DNA from: Acidimicrobiaceae bacterium
Lineage (GTDB): Bacteria > Actinomycetota > Acidimicrobiia > Acidimicrobiales > MedAcidi-G1
Reading direction: 5' to 3'
Length of the DNA: 49,773 nucleotides
Assembly (NCBI GenBank): GCA_002726315.1
Contig: PBSS01000001.1
Coordinates: 1 to 49,773, forward strand
The notes beneath the pieces are model-generated. The model had not been told where the DNA came from and did no database searches. It saw nothing but the letters and a program-made list of their open reading frames with translations. Below, one piece after another: positions 28,421 to 37,225 of this stretch (position 1 is its first letter; every line of letters begins with the position of its first letter). The position numbers and the translations under genes were made by a program.

Positions 28421-28777
28421 ATGCGGGTTTACGAACTGATGATTATCTACAACGGTGACCTTGACGAGGAAGCTGTTTCGGCTTGGCAGTCCCGGGTCAC
28501 CAAGAACATTGAGGCCGAGAATGGCCGCGTCGCAACCGTGCTCGATACCGAGCCGTGGGGTCGCCGCCGCTTCGCCTACCAGATCGATCACAAGTGGGAG
28601 GGTTTCTACGTCGTTCTCGAGGTTGTGACCGAGGCAAACGACCTAGCTTCCACCGATCGAATTCTCCGACTTGCGGACCGCAATGAGGTGGTTCGTCACA
28701 AGATCATGCGCCTCCCCGATAGTGAGGCCACCAAGCGTGGTCTCATCGGCGAGGTTGAGTCGGCAAACGCCGACTGA
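28421..28777 (+). CDS. rpsF: 30S ribosomal protein S6
   Basis: 'MRVYELMIIYNGDLDEEAV', 'PWGRRRFAYQIDHKWEGFYVVLEV'. Confidence 0.97.
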   Translation: MRVYELMIIYNGDLDEEAVSAWQSRVTKNIEAENGRVATVLDTEPWGRRRFAYQIDHKWEGFYVVLEVVTEANDLASTDRILRLADRNEVVRHKIMRLPDSEATKRGLIGEVESANAD

Positions 28778-28792
28778 GAAAGGAATAGACAC

Positions 28793-29242
28793 ATGGCATT
28801 TGACAACACAGTCACCTTGGTCGGAAACATAACGCGCGATCCTGAGCTGCGGTTCACCCCGGCCGGAACCGCCGTCGCCAACTTCGGTCTTGCATGGAAT
28901 CGGAAAAACCGTGATGGTGAGGAGTCGGTCTCTTTCTTCGACGTCACCTGCTGGCGCGACTTGGCCGAAAATGTGGCCGAGTCGCTCGGTAAGGGAAACC
29001 GCGTAGTGGTCTACGGCCGCTTGGATCAGCAATCCTGGGAGAATGACAGCGGTGAGCGCCGCTCAAAGGTTGAAGTAATTGCCGACGAGGTGGCTCCCAG
29101 CCTCCGCTGGGCAACTGCAGACGTGACCCGAACTGAGTTCAAGGGTGAGGGTGGCGGACCAACTCCTTCTAGTGGAAGCCAGGGGTCTGGTCGAGGTGCC
29201 AATCCGGTCCCCAACTTTCCGACCGATGAGGAGCCCTTCTGA
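28793..29242 (+). CDS. ssb: single-stranded DNA-binding protein
   Basis: 'NTVTLVGNITRDPELRFTPAGTAVANFGLAWNRK', acidic tail 'PTDEEPF'. Confidence 0.97.
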   Translation: MAFDNTVTLVGNITRDPELRFTPAGTAVANFGLAWNRKNRDGEESVSFFDVTCWRDLAENVAESLGKGNRVVVYGRLDQQSWENDSGERRSKVEVIADEVAPSLRWATADVTRTEFKGEGGGPTPSSGSQGSGRGANPVPNFPTDEEPF

Positions 29243-29724
29243 TGGGGCGTAAATCGAACTCACGTCGGACCAGTCCTAAGAAGGTCACGCGTCGCGGTAA
29301 GAAGAAGATCAGCGCACTGACGATCGCCAAGGTTGACTACGTCGACTACAAGGACACCGAACTACTGCGCAAGTTTGTATCCGAGCGGGCAAAGATTAAG
29401 GCTCGACGAATCAGTGGCAATGATGCCGGTCAGCAGCGGCATGTTGCACGGGCCGTCAAGAACGCTCGTGAAATGGCGCTTATTCCCTATACAAACCGGG
29501 TAACGACCCAGCGCCGTGAACGCAGGAGCGATGACCGTGCCCCTAGGGCCGATGGCCCACCACCGCGTCCTACGGCACCACCACCCGGACCCTCAGGCGA
29601 TGGTTCCGAGATTGATGCCTCAGACCAGGGAGCAGTCGAAGAAGTTGCTGAGTTCGTCATGCCTGTTGACGACGACGGCTCATTCGAAACACCGGAACCA
29701 ATTCCTACGGGGGGTGACCAGTGA
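29242..29724 (+). CDS. rpsR: 30S ribosomal protein S18 with long C-terminal extension
   Basis: S18 core 'KVDYVDYKDTELLRKFVSERAKIKARRISGNDAGQQRHVARAVKNAREMALIPYT' followed by about 70 aa Pro/acidic tail. Confidence 0.94.
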   Translation: MGRKSNSRRTSPKKVTRRGKKKISALTIAKVDYVDYKDTELLRKFVSERAKIKARRISGNDAGQQRHVARAVKNAREMALIPYTNRVTTQRRERRSDDRAPRADGPPPRPTAPPPGPSGDGSEIDASDQGAVEEVAEFVMPVDDDGSFETPEPIPTGGDQ

Positions 29725-30167
29725 AGGTCCTTTTGCGTAGTGACGTTGACGGTCTCGGTCGCACCGGAGACATAGTCGAAGTTGCCCGAGGGTATGCCCG
29801 GAACTACCTCGTACCCCATGGTCTGGCCGTTGAGGCAATCGCCGGGATCACGGCACAAGCTGACGCGATGCAACGCAAGCGTGAGATGCAGTCCGTTGCA
29901 GAACGAGCCGATGCCGAGATCGTGGCTGGTCGCATTGCCGACCTGGTTCTACACATTACGGCCAAGGCATCCGACGAGGGTCGACTATTCGGCTCTGTTG
30001 GAGCTGCTGAGGTGGCAGGTGCCCTAGCCATACAGGCCGGGCTCGAGATTGATCGAAGCCATGTGCTGGGTGAGACGGTGAAAGACGTTGGCCTCCACCA
30101 GTTCACCATCCAAGTCCACCCCGAAGTGGCGGTGTCAGTGGGTGTCGAGGTAGAGCCTGCCGATTGA
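29721..30167 (+). CDS. rplI: 50S ribosomal protein L9
   Basis: 'MKVLLRSDVDGLGRTGDIVEVARGYARNYLVPHGLA'. Confidence 0.97.
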   Translation: MKVLLRSDVDGLGRTGDIVEVARGYARNYLVPHGLAVEAIAGITAQADAMQRKREMQSVAERADAEIVAGRIADLVLHITAKASDEGRLFGSVGAAEVAGALAIQAGLEIDRSHVLGETVKDVGLHQFTIQVHPEVAVSVGVEVEPAD

Positions 30168-30317
30168 GCCCGTGAGCTACGGCAGTTGTCCCCAGATGGT
30201 TGCTGTGTTCCACAGGATGATCCCCCGAGAGACGTTCGGTTTTCCCCCGTTTTCAACCGGTTTTCCCCTAGCGACTCACAGGAACTGCCGGGCACACTGG
30301 ATCACGATGGGTGCTTC

Positions 30318-31862
30318 ATGGAAGGGGACGCCGGGGTGAACGCGTCCGACAGTACGACGGATGGTGTCAATGGTCCAGAAGGTCCTCTTCACGGGGATTC
30401 CCACCTTCGCGATACCGATTCCCCACCTCTTGTCGACGAACCACCCGACGACCTGGACACATCTGATGGCTCGGTGCCCAGTGCTGGATCATCCAACTCA
30501 TCAAGGCGGCGCCCCGATTCGACAGGCAGCAGTCGGTCGTCGGTTCGCGTTCCACCCCAGAATATCGAGGCCGAGGCATCCCTTCTTGGAGCAATGCTCC
30601 TATCCCGTGACGCCATCGCCGATGCACTTGAAGTCGTTTCGGCGGAGCATTTCTACAAGCCTTCACATGCCCATGTATTCGATGCTATCTGTGGGCTCTA
30701 TTCGGCTGGTGAGCCTGTTGATCCGATAACCGTGGCAGAGGCCCTTAGCCGGGCCGACCTGTTGGCGAGCCTTGGTGGCACCGGGCTCTTGTTGGAACTC
30801 CAAGCTTCCACGCCGGCAACATCGAGTGCATCCAAGTACGCCAGGATTATCCACGAGCATGCAACCCTCAGAGGTCTGATTGGAGCAGCCAACGAGATCG
30901 CTGAGATTGGCTATGGCCGACCCGACGATGTCGTTAAGGCAGTGGATGAGGCTGAGAGCTTGGTGTTTCAGGTTGGCCAGGGACGGGTTACCGATTCGAT
31001 GTCGGTCATCCGTGAACTGCTCGACGCCAACTTGGACCGTCTTGAGATCCTCTTCGAGAAGGGTGCCACTATCACGGGAACCGAAACCGGTTACCAGGAT
31101 TTTGATGAACTTCTCGCCGGCCTCCAGGACAACTCGCTTGTCATCGTGGGCGGGCGTCCGGCAATGGGAAAGACGTCATTCGCCCTCGGTCTGGCAGCAC
31201 ACATCGGAGTTGAGTCCGACCTGCCAGTTCTGCTTTTCTCATTAGAGATGAGCCAACTTGAGTTGAGCCAACGAATTCTTTGTGCTGAGGCCCGAGTTGA
31301 CTCCAAACACATTCGAAACGGCCAACTCACCGAAGATGACTGGTCGCGAATCAATCACGGCCTCGGAAAGTTGGCTGAAGCTCCGATTTGGATCGATGAC
31401 AACCCGAATATTTCCGTCATGGAGATCAGGGCCAAGGCTCGACGCCTTAAGAGCCGTGTCGGAAAGTTGGGAGTCATAGTCGTTGACTACCTACAGCTCA
31501 TGACCGGTAGGTCGACAGCCGAGAGCCGCCAAATCGAGGTATCCGAGATCAGTCGTGGCCTCAAGATCCTGGCCAGGGAGCTTGAAACCCCCGTCGTGGG
31601 CCTTTCTCAGCTATCACGTGGGCTGGAGTCGAGGCAGGACAAGCGTCCCATGCTTGCCGACCTTAGGGAGTCCGGTTCCATCGAGCAGGACGCCGACGTG
31701 GTGGTCTTCATCTACCGCGATGAGGTCTATAACCCGGAGAGCCCTGACATGGGCACAGCTGAGATAATTGTGGCCAAGCATCGTAATGGCCCGACCGGCA
31801 CCGTGCGCCTAGCCTTCCTGCCTCATTACACCCGGTTTGCGAACATGGCCCGACTGGGCTGA
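30318..31862 (+). CDS. dnaB: replicative DNA helicase DnaB
   Basis: 'PPQNIEAEASLLGAMLLS', 'GGRPAMGKTSFALGLA', 'VVDYLQLM', 'LSQLSRGLESRQDKRPMLADLRESGSIEQDADVVVFIYRDE'; ATG 30318. Confidence 0.97.
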   Translation: MEGDAGVNASDSTTDGVNGPEGPLHGDSHLRDTDSPPLVDEPPDDLDTSDGSVPSAGSSNSSRRRPDSTGSSRSSVRVPPQNIEAEASLLGAMLLSRDAIADALEVVSAEHFYKPSHAHVFDAICGLYSAGEPVDPITVAEALSRADLLASLGGTGLLLELQASTPATSSASKYARIIHEHATLRGLIGAANEIAEIGYGRPDDVVKAVDEAESLVFQVGQGRVTDSMSVIRELLDANLDRLEILFEKGATITGTETGYQDFDELLAGLQDNSLVIVGGRPAMGKTSFALGLAAHIGVESDLPVLLFSLEMSQLELSQRILCAEARVDSKHIRNGQLTEDDWSRINHGLGKLAEAPIWIDDNPNISVMEIRAKARRLKSRVGKLGVIVVDYLQLMTGRSTAESRQIEVSEISRGLKILARELETPVVGLSQLSRGLESRQDKRPMLADLRESGSIEQDADVVVFIYRDEVYNPESPDMGTAEIIVAKHRNGPTGTVRLAFLPHYTRFANMARLG

Positions 31863-31870
31863 GTGAACCG

Positions 31871-32089
31871 GTGTTCCTGGGTGAGGATCTTCTGGCTTGG
31901 TTGTTGCTGGCTTTGGGTGGGGCTATGGCTGTGGGCAACTTGGCTGCGCTCATCAAGCCACCCGTTGAGCGTTCTCCGAGCTGTCAAGCCACCGCTGACC
32001 TAGAGAGGCCGCCACTCTGGCGGAGCCTCATCTACATAGTCCTTGGTTCGGCTGTATCTGTTTGGGCTCTAGTGACCTTGGTGGCCTGA
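31871..32089 (+). CDS. small membrane protein
   Basis: 72 aa with two hydrophobic segments; GTG start 9 nt after dnaB stop. Confidence 0.55.
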   Translation: MFLGEDLLAWLLLALGGAMAVGNLAALIKPPVERSPSCQATADLERPPLWRSLIYIVLGSAVSVWALVTLVA

Positions 32090-32184
32090 AGACGTTTCCG
32101 GGGGGTTTCCTACTGCTTCGCGTGATGCAGGTATGAGCTGATGGCCGGTTGGTGGGCTACCGTCCCGGGCTGGAGGTGACGGTA

Positions 32185-33291
32185 ATGGCAACTGAACTAT
32201 TGGCCCAGGCTGCTTCGCCGGGCCTGACGGACGCCTGTGGGGACAGCCCCGGGTTTATCTGTGAGACAGTCTGGGACATCACGGGCAACGGAGCGGTGTC
32301 CGAGATCACGGGATGGCTCGTGGAGCGTCCGCTCAAGATTGCCATCATCCTGGTCGGTGCAGTTTTCATGAACCGTTTGGTCAAGCGGACGATCGACCGT
32401 TTAGTCGAACGCCTGGTCGCCTCTCGCACTGAAGAAGAGGACGAGGCAGAGTCTGACGCCATGGTGACCCGCCTGGGCAGGCGGGCCCGAGGCAAGCTGC
32501 GGAGGATCCATGAACAGGCCGAACGGTCACGACAGAGGGCACTCACCTTGGGAGCCGTGCTTCGAAGCATTACCGGAGCCGTCGTCTACCTCATGGCAAT
32601 AATGCTGGCACTTGGGGAGATTGGCTTCGACCTGGCACCCCTCATCGCAGGTGCCGGCATCGTAGGTCTAGCAATTGGTTTCGGAGCACAGTCATTGGTG
32701 GCCGACTTTATTGCCGGCATCTTCATCGTTGTTGAGGACCAGTATGGGGTTGGTGACTACGTGGACGTGGGGGCGGCATCAGGCACTGTTGAGCGCGTGA
32801 GTTTGAGGACGACGATTTTGCGTGATGTTGAGGGCGTGGTTTGGGTGATCCCGAATGGCGAGATCCGGCGAGTTGGAAACTCTTCACAACTCTGGGCACG
32901 AACTGTCCTGGACGTGGACGTGGCCTACGACACCGATATAGACCTGGCAGCCAGTGTCATCAAGAACGTAGCTGACGAGATCTGGCATGAGAAACAGGAG
33001 TCAGCCACAATTCTGGAAGAGCCCGAGATCTGGGGCGTGCAGGGCTTCGGAGCCGACGCCATCTCCATCCGCCTGGCCGTCAAGACCGAGCCAGGCGAGC
33101 AGTGGGCCACAGGGCGTCTGTTGCGTGCCCGCCTCAAGAGGGCTTTCGACGAATACGGGATTGAGATTCCGTTCCCGCAGCGGACAGTGTGGCTCAGAGA
33201 GGACCGAGATGATGGCACTACCAGTGGCTCGACAGTTGACATTCGCTCAGACCTACTTGGCGGTCGCCCGGGTAGCGATGGTGGTGAATAA
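32185..33291 (+). CDS. MscS family mechanosensitive ion channel
   Basis: 'LIAGAGIVGLAIGFGAQSLVADFIAGIFIVVEDQYGVGDYVDVG..GTVERVSLRTTILRDVEGVVWVIPNGEI'. Confidence 0.94.
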   Translation: MATELLAQAASPGLTDACGDSPGFICETVWDITGNGAVSEITGWLVERPLKIAIILVGAVFMNRLVKRTIDRLVERLVASRTEEEDEAESDAMVTRLGRRARGKLRRIHEQAERSRQRALTLGAVLRSITGAVVYLMAIMLALGEIGFDLAPLIAGAGIVGLAIGFGAQSLVADFIAGIFIVVEDQYGVGDYVDVGAASGTVERVSLRTTILRDVEGVVWVIPNGEIRRVGNSSQLWARTVLDVDVAYDTDIDLAASVIKNVADEIWHEKQESATILEEPEIWGVQGFGADAISIRLAVKTEPGEQWATGRLLRARLKRAFDEYGIEIPFPQRTVWLREDRDDGTTSGSTVDIRSDLLGGRPGSDGGE

Positions 33292-33321
33292 CAGCACACG
33301 ACCTTGTGCTCTGTCCTGCAG

Positions 33322-34635
33322 TTAGCCAAGTGGATCCACATCGTCAAATTGTTCGAAGACGCGCTTCACCTTTCCCGCCTCGGTTCTAGCCATTGATCCG
33401 GGAGCAACCATTTCGACTGTCGTTCTAATCCTGAGGCGGTCCAATAGAACCTTCTGGAGTCTGCTGGTTGCATCGTCACCACTACCGGCTGTCCGGTCAC
33501 CAAGTTCCGCTCGAACCCGCAACTCGGCCATCGGACCGCGGCGGTCGACAACGATTGCGTAGTTTGCTCCAACGTCAGGATCGTCCATCAGAGCCGTTTC
33601 GATCTCGCCTGGATAGACGTTGATACCACGGATAACGAGCATGTCATCGGAGCGGCCCATGATTCGTGCGATGCGCGTCCAGTGGCGCTCCGACGGACCG
33701 GTTTCTGGGAGGATCCGTGTGATGTCGCCGGTCCGATATCGGAGCAAGGGTATGGCCTGCTTGGTAAGTGTTGTCAGGACCAACTCGCCCCATTCACCGT
33801 CAGGCAGTACCCCACCAGATTCAGGGTCTACCACCTCGGGAAGGAAATGATCGTCGAAGACGTTCAACGCTCCTAGGTCATCGGGGGCCTCCATCGCAAC
33901 TCCGGGTCCGATCACCTCTGAGAGACCGTAGATGTCAAGGGCCCTGAAATCCCCTCCCCATGCATTCTGGATGCGTGCACGCATGCCCTCCGACCATGGC
34001 TCGGCTCCCAGGATTCCGATTTCCACCTTGAGGTCCTTGAGTATTCCGTAGTCGCGTGCACATTCTGCAAGGAGGAGGCAAAACGACGGTGTTGCGGACA
34101 TGACCCGGCTGTGAAGGTCTGCGAGGAGCTGCAATTGGAGAGTCGTATTTCCCCCCGAGACAGGAACCACCGTGCAACCCAGTCGCTCTCCTCCATAGTG
34201 GAGACCGAGACCACCCGTGAACAGTCCATATCCGTATCCATTGTGGAGTATGTCGTCAGGGCGTACTCCGGCCAGGGCCAGCGAGCGGGCATTTACCTCT
34301 GCCCAGATGACAAGGTCTCCTGGTGTGTAAACGACGATTGTCGGTTTGCCGCTGGTTCCCGAACTGGCGTGGAGCCTTGTTGTTTGGGCTAGAGGAGTGG
34401 TGACCATGCCCAAGGGGTAGGTGTCGCGCAGGTCCGCCTTGACCGTAAAAGGCAGTGATGAAATGTCCCGGACCGAGGTGACCGAGTCCAGTTCGATTCC
34501 CGACAGGCGATCCGACCAGAATGCATTGTTGCAAGTAGACAGACGCCGGACGAGGGCACTGAGACGCTCACCCTGTAAGGCAGTCTTTGTCTCCGTTGGA
34601 TAGCCCACCGTGTCGAGCATCTGACCTAGGACCAT
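33322..34635 (-). CDS. paaK: phenylacetate-CoA ligase
   Basis: 'RLHASSGTSGKPTIVVYTPGDL', 'YGYGLFTGGLGLHYGGERLGCTVVPVSGG', 'GRSDDMLVIRGINVYPGEIE'; beside paa oxygenase genes. Confidence 0.92.
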   Translation of the reverse strand: MVLGQMLDTVGYPTETKTALQGERLSALVRRLSTCNNAFWSDRLSGIELDSVTSVRDISSLPFTVKADLRDTYPLGMVTTPLAQTTRLHASSGTSGKPTIVVYTPGDLVIWAEVNARSLALAGVRPDDILHNGYGYGLFTGGLGLHYGGERLGCTVVPVSGGNTTLQLQLLADLHSRVMSATPSFCLLLAECARDYGILKDLKVEIGILGAEPWSEGMRARIQNAWGGDFRALDIYGLSEVIGPGVAMEAPDDLGALNVFDDHFLPEVVDPESGGVLPDGEWGELVLTTLTKQAIPLLRYRTGDITRILPETGPSERHWTRIARIMGRSDDMLVIRGINVYPGEIETALMDDPDVGANYAIVVDRRGPMAELRVRAELGDRTAGSGDDATSRLQKVLLDRLRIRTTVEMVAPGSMARTEAGKVKRVFEQFDDVDPLG

Positions 34636-34677
34636 GCCGCTCGACGATAGGCGGCGGAGAACCATCCGATCAGTGCA

Positions 34678-35670
34678 TCAGCGCAATTGGAAGCCGAGGC
34701 CGATTTGGTCATCAGGGTCAAGGGTGAAACTGCTCCTAGCGAAAAGGTGTGCCGACCCCTCGATCGTGGTGATCACACCGGCCTCCGAGGTTTCTGTGAT
34801 ACGGCCCTCAAAGACTCCGCCGGCGATTCCCTCGTTCAAGAAAGGGTCGCCCATCTCTACGATGCCGGCTTGGTGCAGGAGGGCAAGGCGTGCCGACGTA
34901 CCCGAACCACATGGGGATCTGTCTACCTGTCCGTCAGCAAAGATCGTGACATTCCTCTGGTGGAGCGGGGTGTCACCGATGGTCTCATGGAAGATCGTGC
35001 CGTACAGGCCCGAGAGACGGTTATCTGGAGCATGCATTACGACTGGTGAGTCGTCCAAGGATTTCCGGACTTGTCGACCCAGTGAAATGAGTTCATCGAG
35101 GCACCCAATGTCGGCTGACAGGTTCATTCCGTCGAGGGCCACGGAAGCGTAGAAGGCACCTCCGAAGGACACGGCAACGGACAGTCGGCCGAAAGAGGTA
35201 GGGACCTCCTTAGCGATAGTGCTGACATACGCAGGGACGTTTTGGAATCGGACGTTGACCACCCGGTTTTCATGCAACTTGGCAGTCGTCGGCAGGCGGC
35301 CGGAGGGAACGTCCACAACCACGTGCACGGCTTCACCATCTGTGGCGATCAAACCCGTGTCAATAGCCCAGGTGACAACGGCGATTGTGCCATGGCCACA
35401 TGCTGTGCTGAAGCCATCCTTGTGGAAGAAAATGACCCCTAGGTCACCACCGGGGTCGTCTGGCGGCACGACGAAGCCGCCATACATGTCGGCGTGTCCT
35501 CTTGGTTCGTTGACGAGAAAGCGGCGGAGGTCATCCAGGTTCTTTATCGCCCATTCACGGCGGTCACCAGCAGTTCGGCCCTCCATGGGGCCGACATCCA
35601 GGATCCGAAATGGCTCACCGGCACAGTGATAGTCCGTTGTCGTCAGAGACTCACCAGGCCTGGGGATCAT
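34678..35670 (-). CDS. proline racemase / 4-hydroxyproline epimerase family protein
   Basis: 'DYHCAGEPFRI', Cys motif 'STACGHGTIAVVTWAIDTGL', second Cys motif 'VDRSPCGSGTSARLALL'. Confidence 0.88.
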   Translation of the reverse strand: MIPRPGESLTTTDYHCAGEPFRILDVGPMEGRTAGDRREWAIKNLDDLRRFLVNEPRGHADMYGGFVVPPDDPGGDLGVIFFHKDGFSTACGHGTIAVVTWAIDTGLIATDGEAVHVVVDVPSGRLPTTAKLHENRVVNVRFQNVPAYVSTIAKEVPTSFGRLSVAVSFGGAFYASVALDGMNLSADIGCLDELISLGRQVRKSLDDSPVVMHAPDNRLSGLYGTIFHETIGDTPLHQRNVTIFADGQVDRSPCGSGTSARLALLHQAGIVEMGDPFLNEGIAGGVFEGRITETSEAGVITTIEGSAHLFARSSFTLDPDDQIGLGFQLR

Positions 35671-35701
35671 GGTGGCACTGTAGTGACACTGTCGACGACG
35701 T

Positions 35702-36466
35702 CTACCAGACGGCGGTCGGGTCGATGCCCCTGACACTGTTTATTCTGGTGATCAGCACAGCGAAGTCGTCGTGCCTGTACATCCGACCCGTGAAGGCAGG
35801 TGCCGAGATGCTTCCAATGTCGATGTCAGGGAATCGAGTCTGCACCCTGTCGGCCCATTCAGGTAACAGCGTGTCGAACGGTGCCGATGCGACACCTGCT
35901 TCGATGGCCTCGGCTTCTCCTGAGGCTGGGTCAAAAAGGCCTGTTGCAAGGGGCAGGAGTTCACCCACGGCATCAGCCAGCCTTTTGGCGCTGTCTGGTG
36001 TCCGAAGCAGGACGTCGATCAGGCCGTCGGCGTGGCGAATGTGGAACCTTTCTTCGCGGGCAGCATGGGCGGCAGCATCTCTTAGTGATTCGAGCTCTGA
36101 TTGTTTTACGAGTGACCACCGGAGGTCCTCGGCTGTGTCATAGAGCCAGTGACGAACTAGGGCATGTGCCCATTCGGTACAGGCAACTTCCACAATCTGG
36201 GCGGACCGGTACTCGGCGGCACTTCGGTCAAATGCCAGGCGGTTAATCACTTGGTCGTCGGGCTCCCCTCCCTCTCCGCTATCAGCAACTATTGAGTAGA
36301 GGAGGGCGGCGTGGCTTAACTCGTCTTGAGCGATGCTGGCGAACGCCATGTCTTCTTCGAGGAACGGTGCGATTCCGATCCACTCGGTGTGTTGTTGTCC
36401 CATTAGGTGTTCGTCGTCGGCGAAGGCGAGCAGAAACTCGATTGTGCCAGGGGTCATTGATGTCAC
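35702..36466 (-). CDS. paaC: 1,2-phenylacetyl-CoA epoxidase subunit PaaC
   Basis: 'LLAFADDEHLMGQQHTEWIGIAPFLEEDMAFASIAQDELSHAALLYSIV'. Confidence 0.94.
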   Translation of the reverse strand: MTSMTPGTIEFLLAFADDEHLMGQQHTEWIGIAPFLEEDMAFASIAQDELSHAALLYSIVADSGEGGEPDDQVINRLAFDRSAAEYRSAQIVEVACTEWAHALVRHWLYDTAEDLRWSLVKQSELESLRDAAAHAAREERFHIRHADGLIDVLLRTPDSAKRLADAVGELLPLATGLFDPASGEAEAIEAGVASAPFDTLLPEWADRVQTRFPDIDIGSISAPAFTGRMYRHDDFAVLITRINSVRGIDPTAVW

Positions 36467-36735
36467 TTTCTCTGCCTCTGACTCCTGCGGTGGGCTGCCA
36501 CGAGGAGTCCATCGTTATCTCTGTGCGGTTTGTCTGAGTTGGGCGCCACAAAGTCGTGGTCGCCAATGAGCAGGTGCGCGCGATCAACCATCCAAAGCAA
36601 ATCACCCTCACCTCGACGCAGGTAGTTTTCGCGGGCCAATAGCAATGCCAGTTCATCGTCGGGGGCGTCGATGCTCCCGGCGTGGCGGTATTCCTCCTGC
36701 CCGTCTTTTTTGAGGAATATTTCGTAAGTACGGAT
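36463..36735 (-). CDS. paaB: 1,2-phenylacetyl-CoA epoxidase subunit PaaB; no canonical start codon, ATC proposed
   Basis: Hand-translated from ATC 36735: xRTYEIFLKKDGQEEYRHAGSIDAPDDELALLLARENYLRRGEGDLLWMVDRAHLLIGDHDF...; ORF track starts only at internal TTG 36645. Confidence 0.85.
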   Translation of the reverse strand: MRTYEIFLKKDGQEEYRHAGSIDAPDDELALLLARENYLRRGEGDLLWMVDRAHLLIGDHDFVAPNSDKPHRDNDGLLVAAHRRSQRQRK

Positions 36736-36745
36736 GCTTCCTCCT

Positions 36746-37225
36746 TCAGCGGTCCCGCATCACTTCGATGACCTCGAAGCAGGATCCACAACGGTGTATG
36801 GCCCGACAACGGCTGGGGCCAAACTCTGACTTCTCCACAGTCGGCGAGCCGCAACGCGGGCAAAGTGTTGGGCCGCTATCGACCTTGATGGCCAGAGTCA
36901 GATCGGTGGCCATCGTCCTACGGGCTTTGGCTGTTACGCGCTCGATCGTCCAGATGGGTGACTTCAGCCACTCGACGGTTACTTTTTCAACTTCCGGTAG
37001 TACCTCCAGGGCGGCTTTCACATCGGCACCGATTGTTGCTAGTGCCGGACAGCCCGAGAAAGTAGGGATCAGACCGATGGTGAGTCGGCCATCTTCTGTG
37101 GCGGTGATTGTTTCGAGGAGTCCCAGGTCGACTATTGACACGCCCGGTATCTCAGGATCGTCGACAGTCGTCACAGCAGCGAGGGCTCGTCTCAGCAGTG
37201 TGTTGTCAACGGTCGTGGTATTCAT
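36746..37225 (-). CDS. paaD: phenylacetate-CoA oxygenase assembly protein PaaD
   Basis: 'VDDPEIPGVSIVDLGLLETI', 'PTFSGCPALATIGADVKAAL', C-terminal Cys-rich 'LCPRCGSPTVEKSEFGPSRCRAIHRCGSCFEV'. Confidence 0.94.
   Translation of the reverse strand: MNTTTVDNTLLRRALAAVTTVDDPEIPGVSIVDLGLLETITATEDGRLTIGLIPTFSGCPALATIGADVKAALEVLPEVEKVTVEWLKSPIWTIERVTAKARRTMATDLTLAIKVDSGPTLCPRCGSPTVEKSEFGPSRCRAIHRCGSCFEVIEVMRDR

Noticed and set aside
30235-30290. Repeated CGGTTTTCCCC near the dnaB start
   Set aside because: Two short copies only; no hairpin or array structure and no known motif match
36282-36863. 193-aa minus-strand ORF spanning paaC/paaB/paaD
   Set aside because: Out-of-frame shadow of three recognisable paa genes
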